39,009 bases of DNA. It comes from an uncultured bacterium (GTDB taxonomy: Bacteria > Verrucomicrobiota > Verrucomicrobiia > Verrucomicrobiales > Akkermansiaceae). Shown piece by piece: positions 22,688-31,538 of this stretch. Location of the stretch: positions 1 through 39,009 of the forward strand of contig CAMACY010000011.1 in assembly GCA_945831585.1 (NCBI GenBank). Reading direction: 5' to 3'. The translations under genes were made by a program, and so were the position numbers. The notes beneath the pieces were generated by a model. It was not told the DNA's origin and did not search any database. It saw nothing but the letters and a program-made list of their open reading frames with translations. The number at the start of each line of letters is the position of its first letter. The first letter of the stretch is position 1.

Positions 22688-23865
22688 AGAGGTACCTTTC
22701 CGATTATTTGCCTGTCGGCATGGTGGATTCGCTGCGCCGCTGTCTGCATGCGCCCGCCTACGTCGTGCTGCTGTGTCTTCTGCTGTTGATGGTGCTCGGT
22801 CTCGACGAGAGCGAGGATACGTTCGGCGTGTGCCCGGCGATGTGCGGTTTCTTCCTGATTTATATCATCCCGATTGTGGCAGCGGGGTGGGGTTGCGGGG
22901 AGGCACGCGAGGCGGCCTCGATGGCGCGTCTGGCTCCCCTGTCCTCATGGCGTTTGGTGCTCGGGACATGGTTGTCCGGCACCCTGCAATGCCTGCTTCT
23001 CGCTCTGCTGCTGGGTGCGGTGTATGCGGTGAAGCAGGTGGATGCGCCATCGCTGTGGTGCGCGCTGGGGCTGACGCTGTTGCTGTCCTTTGTCGCCGTG
23101 CCGCTGTGGATGGCGAGCCTGAGCCTGGGCGGTGCCGTGCGTTGGGCGGCATGCGTGCTCGGGGCATCGTGGCTGTTTGAGACGATGACTTTTATCGGGG
23201 GAGTGAGTAGGCGGCTCGACGAGTTCCCGCACGCAGGGACGGTGCTGCTCGACCCTGCCTTCATCGGTGCAGTGTTGCTGTTGATTGTGCTGCTGTTGAA
23301 TGTGGCGCGCCGCGCCTACGCGCTGCCCACGGAAAATCTCTGGCTCTTGCCCCGGGTGTTGACTCCGCTGTTGGTGCTGACCCCGTCCGTCGGCGGTGAC
23401 GAATTCAGACTTCTTTTTTTGTCATGTGGTGCCTGCTGGTACTGCCTCCCCCTGCTCAATGTGCTGCTGCCGTACAGTCGGCGGGTTCCGGTGCGCGCGG
23501 TGCTGCCCCGGGTTCCGACGAGCTGGCAGCGCCCCGGTGTGCTGCCGGATTTGGGGGTGATGCTGCTGACGGGGGCGGCGCTGCTTTGGATGCAGCCGGA
23601 GCTGCGTACCGAGTTCACGGGCTGGCTCGCCTGTGATCTCCTGCTCGGGCTGGCGCTGATGCTGACCTGCTGCCGCAGCGAGAGCACGAGTAAGTGGCTG
23701 GTCTTTTTGGGCGCGCTGTTGCTGTTGGCTCCGCTGCTGCGTTGGGTGGTGGAGAATACGCCGCTGCTCGGCGTGCCGGAGCCGTATCGGATGTGGCTGT
23801 TGCCGGCGGCGGCTTCGCTGCTGTTGCTGTGGATTGTGGCGGTGGCGTGTTGGAAGAAGTGTTGA
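22684..23865 (+). CDS. Multi-pass membrane protein, probable partner of the ABC-2 type ATPase
   Basis: 393 residues, not matched to a named family. About ten hydrophobic segments cover most of the length, with few charged loops. One hydrophobic loop has Cys residues (LFLSCGACWYCLPLLNVLLP). The gene overlaps the upstream ATPase gene by 4 bases, so the two very likely form one transporter with this protein as permease. The next gene begins one base after its stop. Confidence 0.75.
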   Translation: MKRYLSDYLPVGMVDSLRRCLHAPAYVVLLCLLLLMVLGLDESEDTFGVCPAMCGFFLIYIIPIVAAGWGCGEAREAASMARLAPLSSWRLVLGTWLSGTLQCLLLALLLGAVYAVKQVDAPSLWCALGLTLLLSFVAVPLWMASLSLGGAVRWAACVLGASWLFETMTFIGGVSRRLDEFPHAGTVLLDPAFIGAVLLLIVLLLNVARRAYALPTENLWLLPRVLTPLLVLTPSVGGDEFRLLFLSCGACWYCLPLLNVLLPYSRRVPVRAVLPRVPTSWQRPGVLPDLGVMLLTGAALLWMQPELRTEFTGWLACDLLLGLALMLTCCRSESTSKWLVFLGALLLLAPLLRWVVENTPLLGVPEPYRMWLLPAAASLLLLWIVAVACWKKC

Positions 23866-23866
23866 G

Positions 23867-25384
23867 ATGCGGACGCTGTGTTATGTCTTGAGCTGGTGTT
23901 GCTTGCTGCTGCTGGTCGGCTGCGGGCGCGAGTCGCTGCCGCGCATCAGCTCGGCGGAGCAGCTGCGGGGGCACTATGTTTCCACGCAGACGGGCTCGGT
24001 GTTCGATCAGTTGCTCGCGCAATATGTGCCGGGGGCAAAGCCCTACTACGACACCAACATGCCCAACGCCGTGCAGTCGCTCAAGATGGGCAAGTGCGAT
24101 GCCATCCTCTGTGATGAGCCCGTGGCGCGCGAGCTCATCCGCACCAGTGGCGGCATCCGTATCCTGAGCAAGGTGGCTCCCGACCGCTATGCCTACGTCT
24201 TTTCCAAGGAGAACGCCGCCCTTTGCGAGGAGTTTTCCGGCGCCATCCGTGCCCTGAAGGCCGATGGCACCCTGGCCGCCATCGAAGCGCGTTGGTTCGG
24301 CGCGGATGAGTCCGCCAAGCAGCCGCCCGCCGAGCTGCCGACGGGGGAGGGGCGTGGTCTGATTATCGCCGCCGATGACCCCGCCTTTCGCCCCTTCAGC
24401 CTCATGAAGGAGGGGCGGCATGCGGGCTACGATGTGGATGTCATCGCCGAGTGCTGCCGCCGCCTGGGCTACGGGCTGCGCTTCGATGCCATGGAGTTTG
24501 CCTCCGTCCTGCCGGCGGTGGTGACGGACAAGGCGCAGCTGGGCTTTTCCGGCATCAGCGTGACGGAGGAGCGGCGCCGGAGCGTGCTCTTCTCCGAGAC
24601 GGTGTACGAGGGGGGAACCGTGTTGCTGGTGCGCGATGCCGCCGCAGAGCCCGCCCGCCCCGGTTTGCTTGCCGGGCTGGTCGCGAGCTTCCGCAGCACT
24701 TTTGTCGAGGAGCAGCGCTGGCGGATGATTCTCCGAGGACTGGGGGTGACGCTGCTCATCGCGCTCTGCTCCGTCCTCAGCGGCACCCTGCTGGCCATGC
24801 TGGTCTGTGCCCTGCGCCGCTCGCGCCTGCGCGCGCTGAGCCTGCCTGCGCAGCTCTACATTGCCATGATGCGCGGCACGCCCATCGTCGTGGTGTTGAT
24901 GATTTTGTACTACATCGTCTTTCAGGGGCTGAGCGTTGACCCCGTGCCCATTGCTATCTTGGGCTTTGCGCTCAACTTCGCCGCCTACTCGGCCGAGACC
25001 TTCCGCTCCGGCGTGGCTGCCATCGACCCGGGGCAGGTGGAGGCGGCGCAGGCGATGGGCTTCAGCCGCCTGCAAATCTTCTTCTGTATCATTTTGCCGC
25101 AGGCGACGCGCCATGCACTGCCCGTGTACAAGGGCGATGTGATTTCCACCCTGAAGTCCACCTCCGTGGTGGGCTACATCGCGATTCAGGACCTCACCAA
25201 GATGAGCGACCTCATCCGCAGCCGCACTTACGAGGCCTTTTTCCCGCTGCTGACGACGGCGCTGATTTATCTGGCGCTCGCCAACCTCATGGCCGCCCTC
25301 ATCGGGCTCATGGAGCGGCGCATCGACCCGCAGCGTCGCCGCGTCAGCCTCGATTTTCTCCGCAATAGCGATACACGCTCATGA
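23867..25384 (+). CDS. Polar amino-acid ABC importer: permuted solute-binding domain fused to permease
   Basis: 505 residues. Signal segment with lipobox LLVGC (Cys19). Residues ~25-150 match the second lobe of type-3 solute-binding proteins: [47 protein letters not shown]. Residues ~160-255 match the first lobe: [51 protein letters not shown]. The lobe order is thus reversed relative to GlnH/HisJ. The permease (~285-500) has HisM/GlnP character with the EAA loop [23 protein letters not shown] at 23867 is chosen for the lipoprotein signal. It ends in an ATGA overlap with the ATPase gene. Substrate is probably a polar or charged amino acid. Confidence 0.88.
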   Translation: MRTLCYVLSWCCLLLLVGCGRESLPRISSAEQLRGHYVSTQTGSVFDQLLAQYVPGAKPYYDTNMPNAVQSLKMGKCDAILCDEPVARELIRTSGGIRILSKVAPDRYAYVFSKENAALCEEFSGAIRALKADGTLAAIEARWFGADESAKQPPAELPTGEGRGLIIAADDPAFRPFSLMKEGRHAGYDVDVIAECCRRLGYGLRFDAMEFASVLPAVVTDKAQLGFSGISVTEERRRSVLFSETVYEGGTVLLVRDAAAEPARPGLLAGLVASFRSTFVEEQRWRMILRGLGVTLLIALCSVLSGTLLAMLVCALRRSRLRALSLPAQLYIAMMRGTPIVVVLMILYYIVFQGLSVDPVPIAILGFALNFAAYSAETFRSGVAAIDPGQVEAAQAMGFSRLQIFFCIILPQATRHALPVYKGDVISTLKSTSVVGYIAIQDLTKMSDLIRSRTYEAFFPLLTTALIYLALANLMAALIGLMERRIDPQRRRVSLDFLRNSDTRS

Positions 25385-26451
25385 TTACGGTTCGTCATCT
25401 CTGCAAACGCTTCGGCGAGCTCTGCGTGTTGCGTGATGTCAACGCCGAGATTCGCCGCGGCGAGGTTATTTCCGTCATCGGCCCGAGCGGCACGGGTAAA
25501 TCGACCTTCCTGCGCTGTCTCAACCGCTTGGAGGAGCCCGACGGCGGGGAAATCCTCATCGGCGGGCAGAATATTCTGGCACCCGGGGCGGATGTGCAGG
25601 CGTTGCGCCGCCGCATGGGCATGGTGTTCCAGAGTTTTAACCTCTTCTCGCACCTGACCGTCATCGAAAACATCATGCTGGGGCCCACCAAGCTGCTGCG
25701 CGAGACGCGCGCGGAGGCCGGGCGCCGCGCGATGGAGCTGCTGGCGATGGTGGGGTTGCGCGACAAGGCGCTCGCCTATCCCGAGCAGCTCAGCGGCGGG
25801 CAGAAGCAGCGCGTGGCGATTGCGCGCACACTGGCCATGCGCCCGGAGATTGTGCTCTTCGACGAACCCACGAGCGCGCTGGATCCCACCATGGTGAGCG
25901 AGGTGTTGGCGGTCATTCGCCGCTTGGCGGAGCAGGGGCTCACCATGATGGTGGTGACGCACGAGATGAAGTTTGCCCGCGATGTCTCCTCGCGCGTGTT
26001 CTACATGGACGAGGGGCTGATTTACGAGGAGGGGGCGCCCAGCCGCATTTTCGGTGCGCCGCAGCGCGAGAAAACGCGCGCGTTCATCCGCCGTGTCAGC
26101 ACCTTCCGCTTCCATCTCACGCCCGCCGTGCAGGATATTCAGAGCCTTAACGCGCAGCTGACGGCCTTTGCGGAGGCGCACCTCATTCCGCCGCACCGCC
26201 TGCACAACATGGCGCTGCTGATGGACGAGATGTACAGCAACCTGCTGCCGCCGACCGAGGCGGGCATCGACATCACCGTGAACTGCGCGGAGGCCACGGG
26301 GGAGGTGGAGCTGGTCTTTGCCTACGGTTCCCCCATCGCCGACCCCACGGCGCGGCACGATGACACGGGCGAGATGTTCCGCGTGCTGACCCGCCGCCTC
26401 TGCGATGCTTGCCGCGTGGAGGGTAACACGATTCGTCTGAGCCTGCGTTAA
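25381..26451 (+). CDS. Amino-acid ABC importer ATPase with C-terminal RsbW/GHKL-like domain
   Basis: 356 residues; GlnQ/HisP proteins are ~240-250. Residues 1-~236 form a complete ATPase: Walker [11 protein letters not shown]-loop VFQSFNLF, signature [15 protein letters not shown], Walker [14 protein letters not shown], and H-loop [11 protein letters not shown]. Residues ~240-356 resemble anti-sigma kinases of the RsbW/SpoIIAB type: [19 protein letters not shown], an N-box-like [19 protein letters not shown], and a final [11 protein letters not shown]. The ATP-lid glycines and the DxGxG box are poorly kept (YGSPIADP), so the domain may bind a protein or ligand rather than ATP. The start overlaps the permease stop. 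The stop codon shares a TTAA with the convergent deacetylase gene. Confidence 0.87.
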   Translation: MITVRHLCKRFGELCVLRDVNAEIRRGEVISVIGPSGTGKSTFLRCLNRLEEPDGGEILIGGQNILAPGADVQALRRRMGMVFQSFNLFSHLTVIENIMLGPTKLLRETRAEAGRRAMELLAMVGLRDKALAYPEQLSGGQKQRVAIARTLAMRPEIVLFDEPTSALDPTMVSEVLAVIRRLAEQGLTMMVVTHEMKFARDVSSRVFYMDEGLIYEEGAPSRIFGAPQREKTRAFIRRVSTFRFHLTPAVQDIQSLNAQLTAFAEAHLIPPHRLHNMALLMDEMYSNLLPPTEAGIDITVNCAEATGEVELVFAYGSPIADPTARHDDTGEMFRVLTRRLCDACRVEGNTIRLSLR

Positions 26452-28247
26452 GGCTGCGGGGCAGGGGGCTGCGGGGCAGGGGGCTGCGGCAGCCCTTCGA
26501 ATGCTTGCGGGAAGAAAGCGCGGGCGCCCGCTTCGGCGGCGGCAATGCCGGCCTCGGTGGGTTTGATGCCGGGCTCGCCGTCGAAATTGACGGCGCGGCG
26601 GAAGATTTTGGAATCCGTGCCGAAGACCATGTAGCGATGCACGAGGTAGGGGTTCTCCCCGACAGTAACCTTGGCCTCCAGCACGGTGAAGGCGGCGCGG
26701 TAGTCCGAGTGTTGCAGGCATTCAACCATGGGCGGGGTGTTGTAGCCGCCGGGGTAGCAGTAGGTGCTGCAGTTGCCGAACAAGTCCCTGAGCTTGGTGC
26801 CGGAGTCGAGCAGCTCGGTCTGCATTTGCGCTGCGTAGGCGGGCGTGTCCTGCCCGAGGCGCTTCCAGCTCTTGGGGTAGAGGTGGTTGCTGGAGTGGCT
26901 GCCGATGGTGGCGCCCGCCGCCGCCATCTCGCGGATTTGTTCGCGGGTCATCGAATCGCCCTGCACCTGAATATAGCGCGTGTAGAGGAAGAGGGTGAAG
27001 GGGTAGCCGTAGGCGCGCAGCACGGGGAAGGCATCGGTGTAGACGCTCTTCCAGCCGTCGTCGATGGTGATGAGCACGCAGCGCTCGGGCAGTTGCCGCT
27101 CGCCGCACAGCCATTCGAGAAAATCCTCCATCGTGATGGGGCTGAGCCCCGCCTCGCGGATGTACTGCATCTGCGTGCAGAACTCGGCGGTGCGCATGCG
27201 CATCTCGGTGGCTTTTTTGGTGTTGCTGAAGTTGTGGTAGCCCAGCACCGCCACGCGCGTCTGCTCGCGGGGCACGAGGGGGGCATCGAAGTGAGCCGTC
27301 ACCCAGTCGCCGTTGGGCTGCCGCTTGGTGAGGGCTCTGCCCGCGGTGGGCAGCGCTTCCGCCGTGGCGGCGGCGGGGGACTCCGGCGCGGGGGTCTCGT
27401 CGATTTCCTCGGCGCTGTCGTCATCCGGCAGCGCCGGCAGGGATGCGGGGGCGGCGGGCTCGCTCATTTGCCTGAGAATATCGGCGAGCCGGGCCTCGCT
27501 GCCGAAGTTGAGGGCGCGGGCGAGGCTCAGGTCATCCCGCACCATGTTGCGGTGCAGGCGGTAGGGGTCGGCCTGCCGCAGCACCTTGCCGGAGGTGCAG
27601 GTGAAGGCGGCGCGGTAGCCGTAGCGGCGCAGGGCGGCGGGCATGTCGTTGTCGCAGTAGCCGTGCGGGTAGGAGAAGGCGACACATTGACCGAAGGCGC
27701 GGCGCAGCTGCTCGGCGGGGGCGGCCATCTCGGCTATCTGCATGACCTCCTGCTCCCCGGACAGCGCGGCAAATTGCCACGCGTAGTCCGCGGGGCGCGT
27801 GGCGGAGTGCGCGCCGATGGAGGCACCGCAGGCCTGCATCTCGCGCAGGCGCTCGACGGGCAGCGGGCTGTCTGCGCGGAAGTTGCTGTCGTCGACAAAG
27901 ATGAGGAAAGGGATGCCCAGCTCGCGAAGAATGGGAAGAGCAATGTCGTAGGCGGCGGCATCGGCCTCATCGAGGGTGACGAGCACGGCATGTTGCGGCA
28001 GCTCGGCCTTGCCCTCCAGCCAGTCGAAGAAGCGCTGCGGCGAGACGGGGGGGACACCGCAGCGCCGCAGGTACTGCATGTGGCGGCGGAACGCCGCAGC
28101 ATCGGGCTGCCCCTCGCGTCCCAGGTGCCCATAGCCGAGCACGCTCACGACGCTTTTGGACGGCGGCGGTGGGGGGGACGCGGCAGGCTCTGCCGCAGCG
28201 AGTGGCAGGCAGAGGCAACAGAGCAACAGCAGCAGGCGGTGAATCAT
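26448..28247 (-). CDS. Polysaccharide deacetylase with two NodB-like domains
   Basis: 599 residues with a signal peptide (hydrophobic 4-16, cleavage near PLAAAEP). Domain 1 (~35-265) and domain 2 (~320-560) share order and wording: [70 protein letters not shown]. Domain 2 keeps the metal and base motif TIDDGW and the histidine pair in SHSSNH. In domain 1 the first motif reads TLDEAD and the second AHSATRP, so metal ligands are missing and it is probably inactive. An acidic, proline- and alanine-rich linker joins them. The C-terminus is a PQPPA-type repeat. It probably de-N-acetylates a surface or extracellular polysaccharide. The ATG at 28247 is set by the promoter and signal peptide. Confidence 0.9.
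   Translation of the reverse strand: MIHRLLLLLCCLCLPLAAAEPAASPPPPPSKSVVSVLGYGHLGREGQPDAAAFRRHMQYLRRCGVPPVSPQRFFDWLEGKAELPQHAVLVTLDEADAAAYDIALPILRELGIPFLIFVDDSNFRADSPLPVERLREMQACGASIGAHSATRPADYAWQFAALSGEQEVMQIAEMAAPAEQLRRAFGQCVAFSYPHGYCDNDMPAALRRYGYRAAFTCTSGKVLRQADPYRLHRNMVRDDLSLARALNFGSEARLADILRQMSEPAAPASLPALPDDDSAEEIDETPAPESPAAATAEALPTAGRALTKRQPNGDWVTAHFDAPLVPREQTRVAVLGYHNFSNTKKATEMRMRTAEFCTQMQYIREAGLSPITMEDFLEWLCGERQLPERCVLITIDDGWKSVYTDAFPVLRAYGYPFTLFLYTRYIQVQGDSMTREQIREMAAAGATIGSHSSNHLYPKSWKRLGQDTPAYAAQMQTELLDSGTKLRDLFGNCSTYCYPGGYNTPPMVECLQHSDYRAAFTVLEAKVTVGENPYLVHRYMVFGTDSKIFRRAVNFDGEPGIKPTEAGIAAAEAGARAFFPQAFEGLPQPPAPQPPAPQP
26456..26494 (-). repeat. Tandem GC-rich repeat encoding the deacetylase C-terminal tail
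   Basis: The unit GGGGCAGGGGGCTGC is repeated in tandem, encoding Pro-Gln-Pro-Pro-Ala repeats at the extreme C-terminus of the deacetylase. Such tails vary in copy number by slippage. Confidence 0.6.
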
Positions 28248-28254
28248 GCGCGGC

Positions 28255-28283
28255 ACCATAGGCATAAATGCCGCTTTTTGCAA
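28255..28283 (-). promoter_or_regulatory. Promoter of the deacetylase gene
   Basis: Minus strand TTGCAA (28283-28278), 17-base spacer, TATGGT (28260-28255), 7 bases to the ATG at 28247. The spacer contains the inverted repeat GGCATAAATGCC (28261-28272), a possible operator. Confidence 0.5.
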
Positions 28284-28287
28284 GTCT

Positions 28288-28316
28288 AAACGGCAATTAT
28301 TTTGCCTGCCGTTTTA
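28288..28316 (-). terminator. Possible terminator of the rlmI-like gene
   Basis: 8-bp inverted repeat AAACGGCA/TGCCGTTT (28288-28295 with 28307-28314). It begins within the stop codon of the methyltransferase gene. No good U-tract follows on the minus strand, so the call is tentative. Confidence 0.35.
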
Positions 28317-29498
28317 TCGCCCGGGCACGAGCTCGTAGGTGTAGCCCTTGAGGTATTCGGTCTCGGGAATGTTGAGCAGGACGGGGTGGTCTGGGCTCTG
28401 CCCGTGGCGGCGCAGCAGGCGCAGGGTGCAGTGCCCATCTACGGCGGCGTTGGCGATGGTTTCGCGGAAAAGCGCATCGCTCGCGTGGTGCGAACAGCAG
28501 AAGGTGGAGAGGATGCCGCCCACGGGGAGCATTTGTAGGGCGCGCAGGTGAATCTCCTTGTAGCCGCGCAGGGCTCCGGCCAGGCTCTTCTTGTTGCGGG
28601 TGAAGCTGGGCGGGTCGAGGATGATGAGATCCCACTTGGGGTCGGCACCGTTGCGCACGGCGTCGGATTCGCGCTTAAGGAAGTCAAAGGCGTTCTCGGC
28701 GATGGCCTCGATGCTCACGCCGTTGAGCTCGGCATTGCGGCGCACAGCGGCGATGGCCTCTTCGGAGATGTCGACGGAGGTGACATGCGCCGCTCCCGCG
28801 AGCGCGCAGGCCAGCCCGAAGCCGCCCTGGTTGCTGAAGCAGTCGAGCACGCGGCGCCCGGCGGCCAGCTTGGCCACGTCGGCGTAGTTCTGCATCTGGT
28901 CGAGGTAGAGCCCCGTTTTCTGCCCCGTGGCGAGGTCGACGCAGAAGCGGATGCCGCGCGCGGTGCCGACAAAGGGGGCGGGTTCCTCGCCGACGGCCAC
29001 ATAGGTGGCGGGTTCGATGCCCTCGGCGGCGAGCATGGGCGAATCGTTGCGCACGATGATGCTGCGGGGACGGAAGAGGTCGCAGAGGATGTCGCGGATG
29101 AGCCCGAGGCGCAGGTACATGGCCATGGTCAGGGTCTGCACGACGAGGACATCGGCGTATTGGTCGACGATGAGTCCGGGCAGGCCGTCGCTCTCGCTCC
29201 AGACGACGCGGCGCATCGCCTCCCCCGGCAGCAGGCGCTCGCGCAGGGTGATGGCCTGAGCGATGCGGCGGGCAAAGAAATCGCGGTCGAGATCCTGCTT
29301 GCGGCGGGAGAAGCGGCGCGCGATGATCTGCGACTGCGGGTTGTACATGGCCGAGCCCAGGTAGTGGTCGCGCTGATCCTTGAGGAGCACAACATCGCCC
29401 GGTTTCGGATTGCCGAAGACAGTGCGCACCTCGGTGCCGTATACCCAGTCGTGACCGTGGAAGATGCGCGCCTTGGGCGCGATAACGAGTCCTGCCAT
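28314..29498 (-). CDS. rlmI: 23S rRNA cytosine-5 methyltransferase, RlmI type
   Basis: 394 residues, the family length. The N-terminal PUA domain (~1-80) opens LVIAPKARIFHGHDWVYGTEV. Then comes the RlmI linker region (WSESDGLPGLIVDQYAD). The SAM-dependent methyltransferase domain has LDCFSNQGGFGLACAL as motif I, a VTSVDISEEAI acidic strand end, and the catalytic LDPPSFTRNKKS. FCCSHHA carries the cysteine nucleophile region, and the C-terminal SPDHPVLLNIPETEYLKG is highly characteristic. E. coli RlmI makes m5C1962. The residue modified here is assumed by homology. The ATG at 29498 is adjacent to the promoter; a more upstream in-frame start overlaps the -10 box. Confidence 0.9.
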   Translation of the reverse strand: MAGLVIAPKARIFHGHDWVYGTEVRTVFGNPKPGDVVLLKDQRDHYLGSAMYNPQSQIIARRFSRRKQDLDRDFFARRIAQAITLRERLLPGEAMRRVVWSESDGLPGLIVDQYADVLVVQTLTMAMYLRLGLIRDILCDLFRPRSIIVRNDSPMLAAEGIEPATYVAVGEEPAPFVGTARGIRFCVDLATGQKTGLYLDQMQNYADVAKLAAGRRVLDCFSNQGGFGLACALAGAAHVTSVDISEEAIAAVRRNAELNGVSIEAIAENAFDFLKRESDAVRNGADPKWDLIILDPPSFTRNKKSLAGALRGYKEIHLRALQMLPVGGILSTFCCSHHASDALFRETIANAAVDGHCTLRLLRRHGQSPDHPVLLNIPETEYLKGYTYELVPGR

Positions 29499-29508
29499 AG
29501 CGCCGTGC

Positions 29509-29537
29509 ATTCTACCGAAGCGGCGGGGCGATGTCAA
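29509..29537 (-). promoter_or_regulatory. Promoter of the rlmI-like gene
   Basis: Minus strand consensus TTGACA (29537-29532), 17-base spacer, TAGAAT (29514-29509), 10 bases before the ATG at 29498. Confidence 0.65.
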
Positions 29538-29583
29538 GCCCGCCGCGCCGCGGCTTTTTCACCGGGGGAGGCTTTCTTTTTGC

Positions 29584-29612
29584 TTGCGCCGAGCCTGCTT
29601 CGGGGGTAGGAT
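29584..29612 (+). promoter_or_regulatory. Promoter of the STAS-DUF2851 operon
   Basis: TTGCGC (29584-29589), 17-base spacer, TAGGAT (29607-29612), 15 bases before the ATG at 29628. Confidence 0.5.
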
Positions 29613-29627
29613 GGGGAGCATACCGCC

Positions 29628-30170
29628 ATGTCCGATTCGTCCTTGTCCTACCACGTGTTTCCCGATTGCCTTTGGCTGCGTTGCGACAGCCGGGGGAGCT
29701 TTGTCAACAGCCCCGCCCTCAAGGCGATTGCCGAGCGTTACCTCGGCGAGGGAGGGAAGACGATTGTGGTGGATTTGGAGCTGTGCCCGGGGGTGGATTC
29801 CACCTTCATGGGGACGCTGGCAGGGCTGGCGCGCCGCTGTCTGGCGCAGGGCGGTTGCTTGCAGGTAGCCTCGCCCACGCAGCGCACGCGCGAAGCGATG
29901 GAGAGCCTGGGGCTGGACATGCTGATGGATATTGACCCGAGCGATGCCTTCTGGGCGGAGGATGCGGCGAAACGCCGTGCGGCGCTTTCGGCGGAGGCCG
30001 GGGAGAGCGGCACCTCGGCGTTGACGGAGTTGGAGCGCACGCGGCATGTGCTGGAGGCGCACAACACGCTGCGCTCGATGAATCACAAGAACGACGAGAC
30101 CTTCGGCTACGTTTGCGAGACGCTGGAGGAGGATTTGCTGCGCCAGAGCGAGGAGAACGATTCGCTGTGA
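29628..30170 (+). CDS. STAS-domain protein (anti-sigma factor antagonist-like)
   Basis: 180 residues. Residues ~5-110 fit the STAS/SpoIIAA fold: TIVVDLELCPGVDSTFMGTL is the strand-loop-helix with the potential phosphoserine (D-S-T-F-M-G), followed by LARRCLAQGGCLQV. The C-terminal ~60 residues are charged and helical (LTELERTRHVLEAHNTLRSM), possibly a coiled-coil partner-binding tail. Members are switched by RsbW/SpoIIAB-type kinases and PP2C phosphatases; no stand-alone kinase or phosphatase gene is adjacent. Its TGA overlaps the GTG of the next gene (GTGA), indicating coupling. Confidence 0.82.
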   Translation: MSDSSLSYHVFPDCLWLRCDSRGSFVNSPALKAIAERYLGEGGKTIVVDLELCPGVDSTFMGTLAGLARRCLAQGGCLQVASPTQRTREAMESLGLDMLMDIDPSDAFWAEDAAKRRAALSAEAGESGTSALTELERTRHVLEAHNTLRSMNHKNDETFGYVCETLEEDLLRQSEENDSL

Positions 30171-31531
30171 GCGGCGGCGGTCATCCCTTGGCATCGTGGG
30201 CGGAGGCGCAGGCGTACTATGTTGCCCTGAGGGCGCGTGCGCAACGCAGTTTCGCCGCCGGGGAGGGGGGCTGCTCCCTGCCGCCGGATGTGCTGCGCGA
30301 GGCGTGGCTGGCGGGGCGTTTGGGCAGCGAGGGGCAGACGCTGCACCACGGGGCGGTGCAGGTGCCGGATTTCGGCCTGCCGGGGGCTCCGGGGGAGCCC
30401 GATGTGGTGCATGCGGAGTTGCTCGTGGGCGGGCGGCGTGTGGTGGGGTCGGTGGTGTTTCACGCGGAGGCGGAGGACTGGGAGCGCTGTGGTTGCGGTA
30501 CCGATGCGCGTTTTGATGATGTGGTGCTGCATGTGGTGGCGCAAGAGCCGCCACCGGGCTGGTTCACGCGCACCTCGGCGGAGCGCGAGGTGCCGGTGAT
30601 GCCGCTGCAGGCGGAATTGTTGCAGGCGGCGTGTGCGCTGCCGCGCCGGCGGGAGTCGGGAGCTGCTCGGGGAGCGACGGGGGCGCTGGCCGAGCTGCCC
30701 CGGGAGACGCTGGAGACCTTGTTGCAGGCGGCTGCGGCGCACCGCGCGGCGCTCAAGCGCGAGCGTTTTCGCAGCCGTGTATCGGTGGTGGGCGTGGAGC
30801 AGGCTTGGTACGAAGCTTGGGCGCAGACGCTGGGTTACGGGGCGAATGCGGCGACCATGCAGATGCTGGCGCGCCGCGTGCCGCTCGCGGATTTGCGCGG
30901 GGCGGGGGCGGATGCGGCGGTGGCGCGCCTGTTGGGGGCGGCCGGTTTTTTGGTGCCGGTGTTGCCGCAGCGTGCCACGGAGGAGGAGCGCGCCTACCAT
31001 CGCCGGGTGTGGGACGGCTGGTGGCGCTGCCGCGAGTGCTATGCGACCCGCCCCCTGCCGTGGCGCCTGGGGGCGGTGCGCCCGATGAGCCACCCGCACC
31101 GCCGCGTGGCGGCGCTGGCCTGTTCTGCGGTGCTGCCCGGGCTGTGGGAGCAGCTGGCCGATGCGGCGCAGTGGGAGTTCGCGGAGCATCGCCTCGCGGC
31201 GCTCCGGGATGATTTTTGGGATGTTCACTGCTCCTTGTCGGCGCCGGCGCTGCATCGCCGCTGCCGCTTGGTCGGCGCCGCAACCTTGCAGGCTTTCCGC
31301 GTGAATCACCTGCTGCTGTATCACGAGGGCGTCGATACATGGGGGCAGTTTTTGGCGCAACGGGCGGATTCTGTGCCGGGGCTGTTGCGGCGCACGGCCT
31401 GCGCGTGGTTGGGCGAGGCGCGTGTACGCGCGGGCGGTGACTGTGCGGAGTTGTTGCGCCGCTGCTATGCACAGCAGGGGTTTTTGCAGCTGTGCACGGA
31501 TTTTGAAGAGCTCCCGCCCGACAGTCTCTGA
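30167..31531 (+). CDS. DUF2851 family protein
   Basis: 454 residues from the GTG at 30167, which overlaps the STAS gene stop. The N-terminal region matches the DUF2851 pattern known mainly from Bacteroidota: an LHHGAVQVPDFG segment (family: GxxNxDAGPDF), VVHAELLVGGRRVVGSVVFH, EDWERCGCGTDARFDDVVLHVV. The rest is alanine- and arginine-rich and probably helical. A CRECY cysteine pair lies near residue 288, and another pair of Cys in the tail. No signal peptide or membrane segment. The function of the family is unknown. The N-terminal part vaguely suggests a nuclease-like beta fold, which I cannot support further. Confidence 0.75.
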   Translation: MSGGGHPLASWAEAQAYYVALRARAQRSFAAGEGGCSLPPDVLREAWLAGRLGSEGQTLHHGAVQVPDFGLPGAPGEPDVVHAELLVGGRRVVGSVVFHAEAEDWERCGCGTDARFDDVVLHVVAQEPPPGWFTRTSAEREVPVMPLQAELLQAACALPRRRESGAARGATGALAELPRETLETLLQAAAAHRAALKRERFRSRVSVVGVEQAWYEAWAQTLGYGANAATMQMLARRVPLADLRGAGADAAVARLLGAAGFLVPVLPQRATEEERAYHRRVWDGWWRCRECYATRPLPWRLGAVRPMSHPHRRVAALACSAVLPGLWEQLADAAQWEFAEHRLAALRDDFWDVHCSLSAPALHRRCRLVGAATLQAFRVNHLLLYHEGVDTWGQFLAQRADSVPGLLRRTACAWLGEARVRAGGDCAELLRRCYAQQGFLQLCTDFEELPPDSL

Positions 31532-31538
31532 GCGAACC

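Noticed and set aside
26505..28289. 594-residue plus-strand frame opposite the deacetylase
   Set aside because: Antisense shadow; the minus strand shows a signal peptide, two NodB domains and a promoter.
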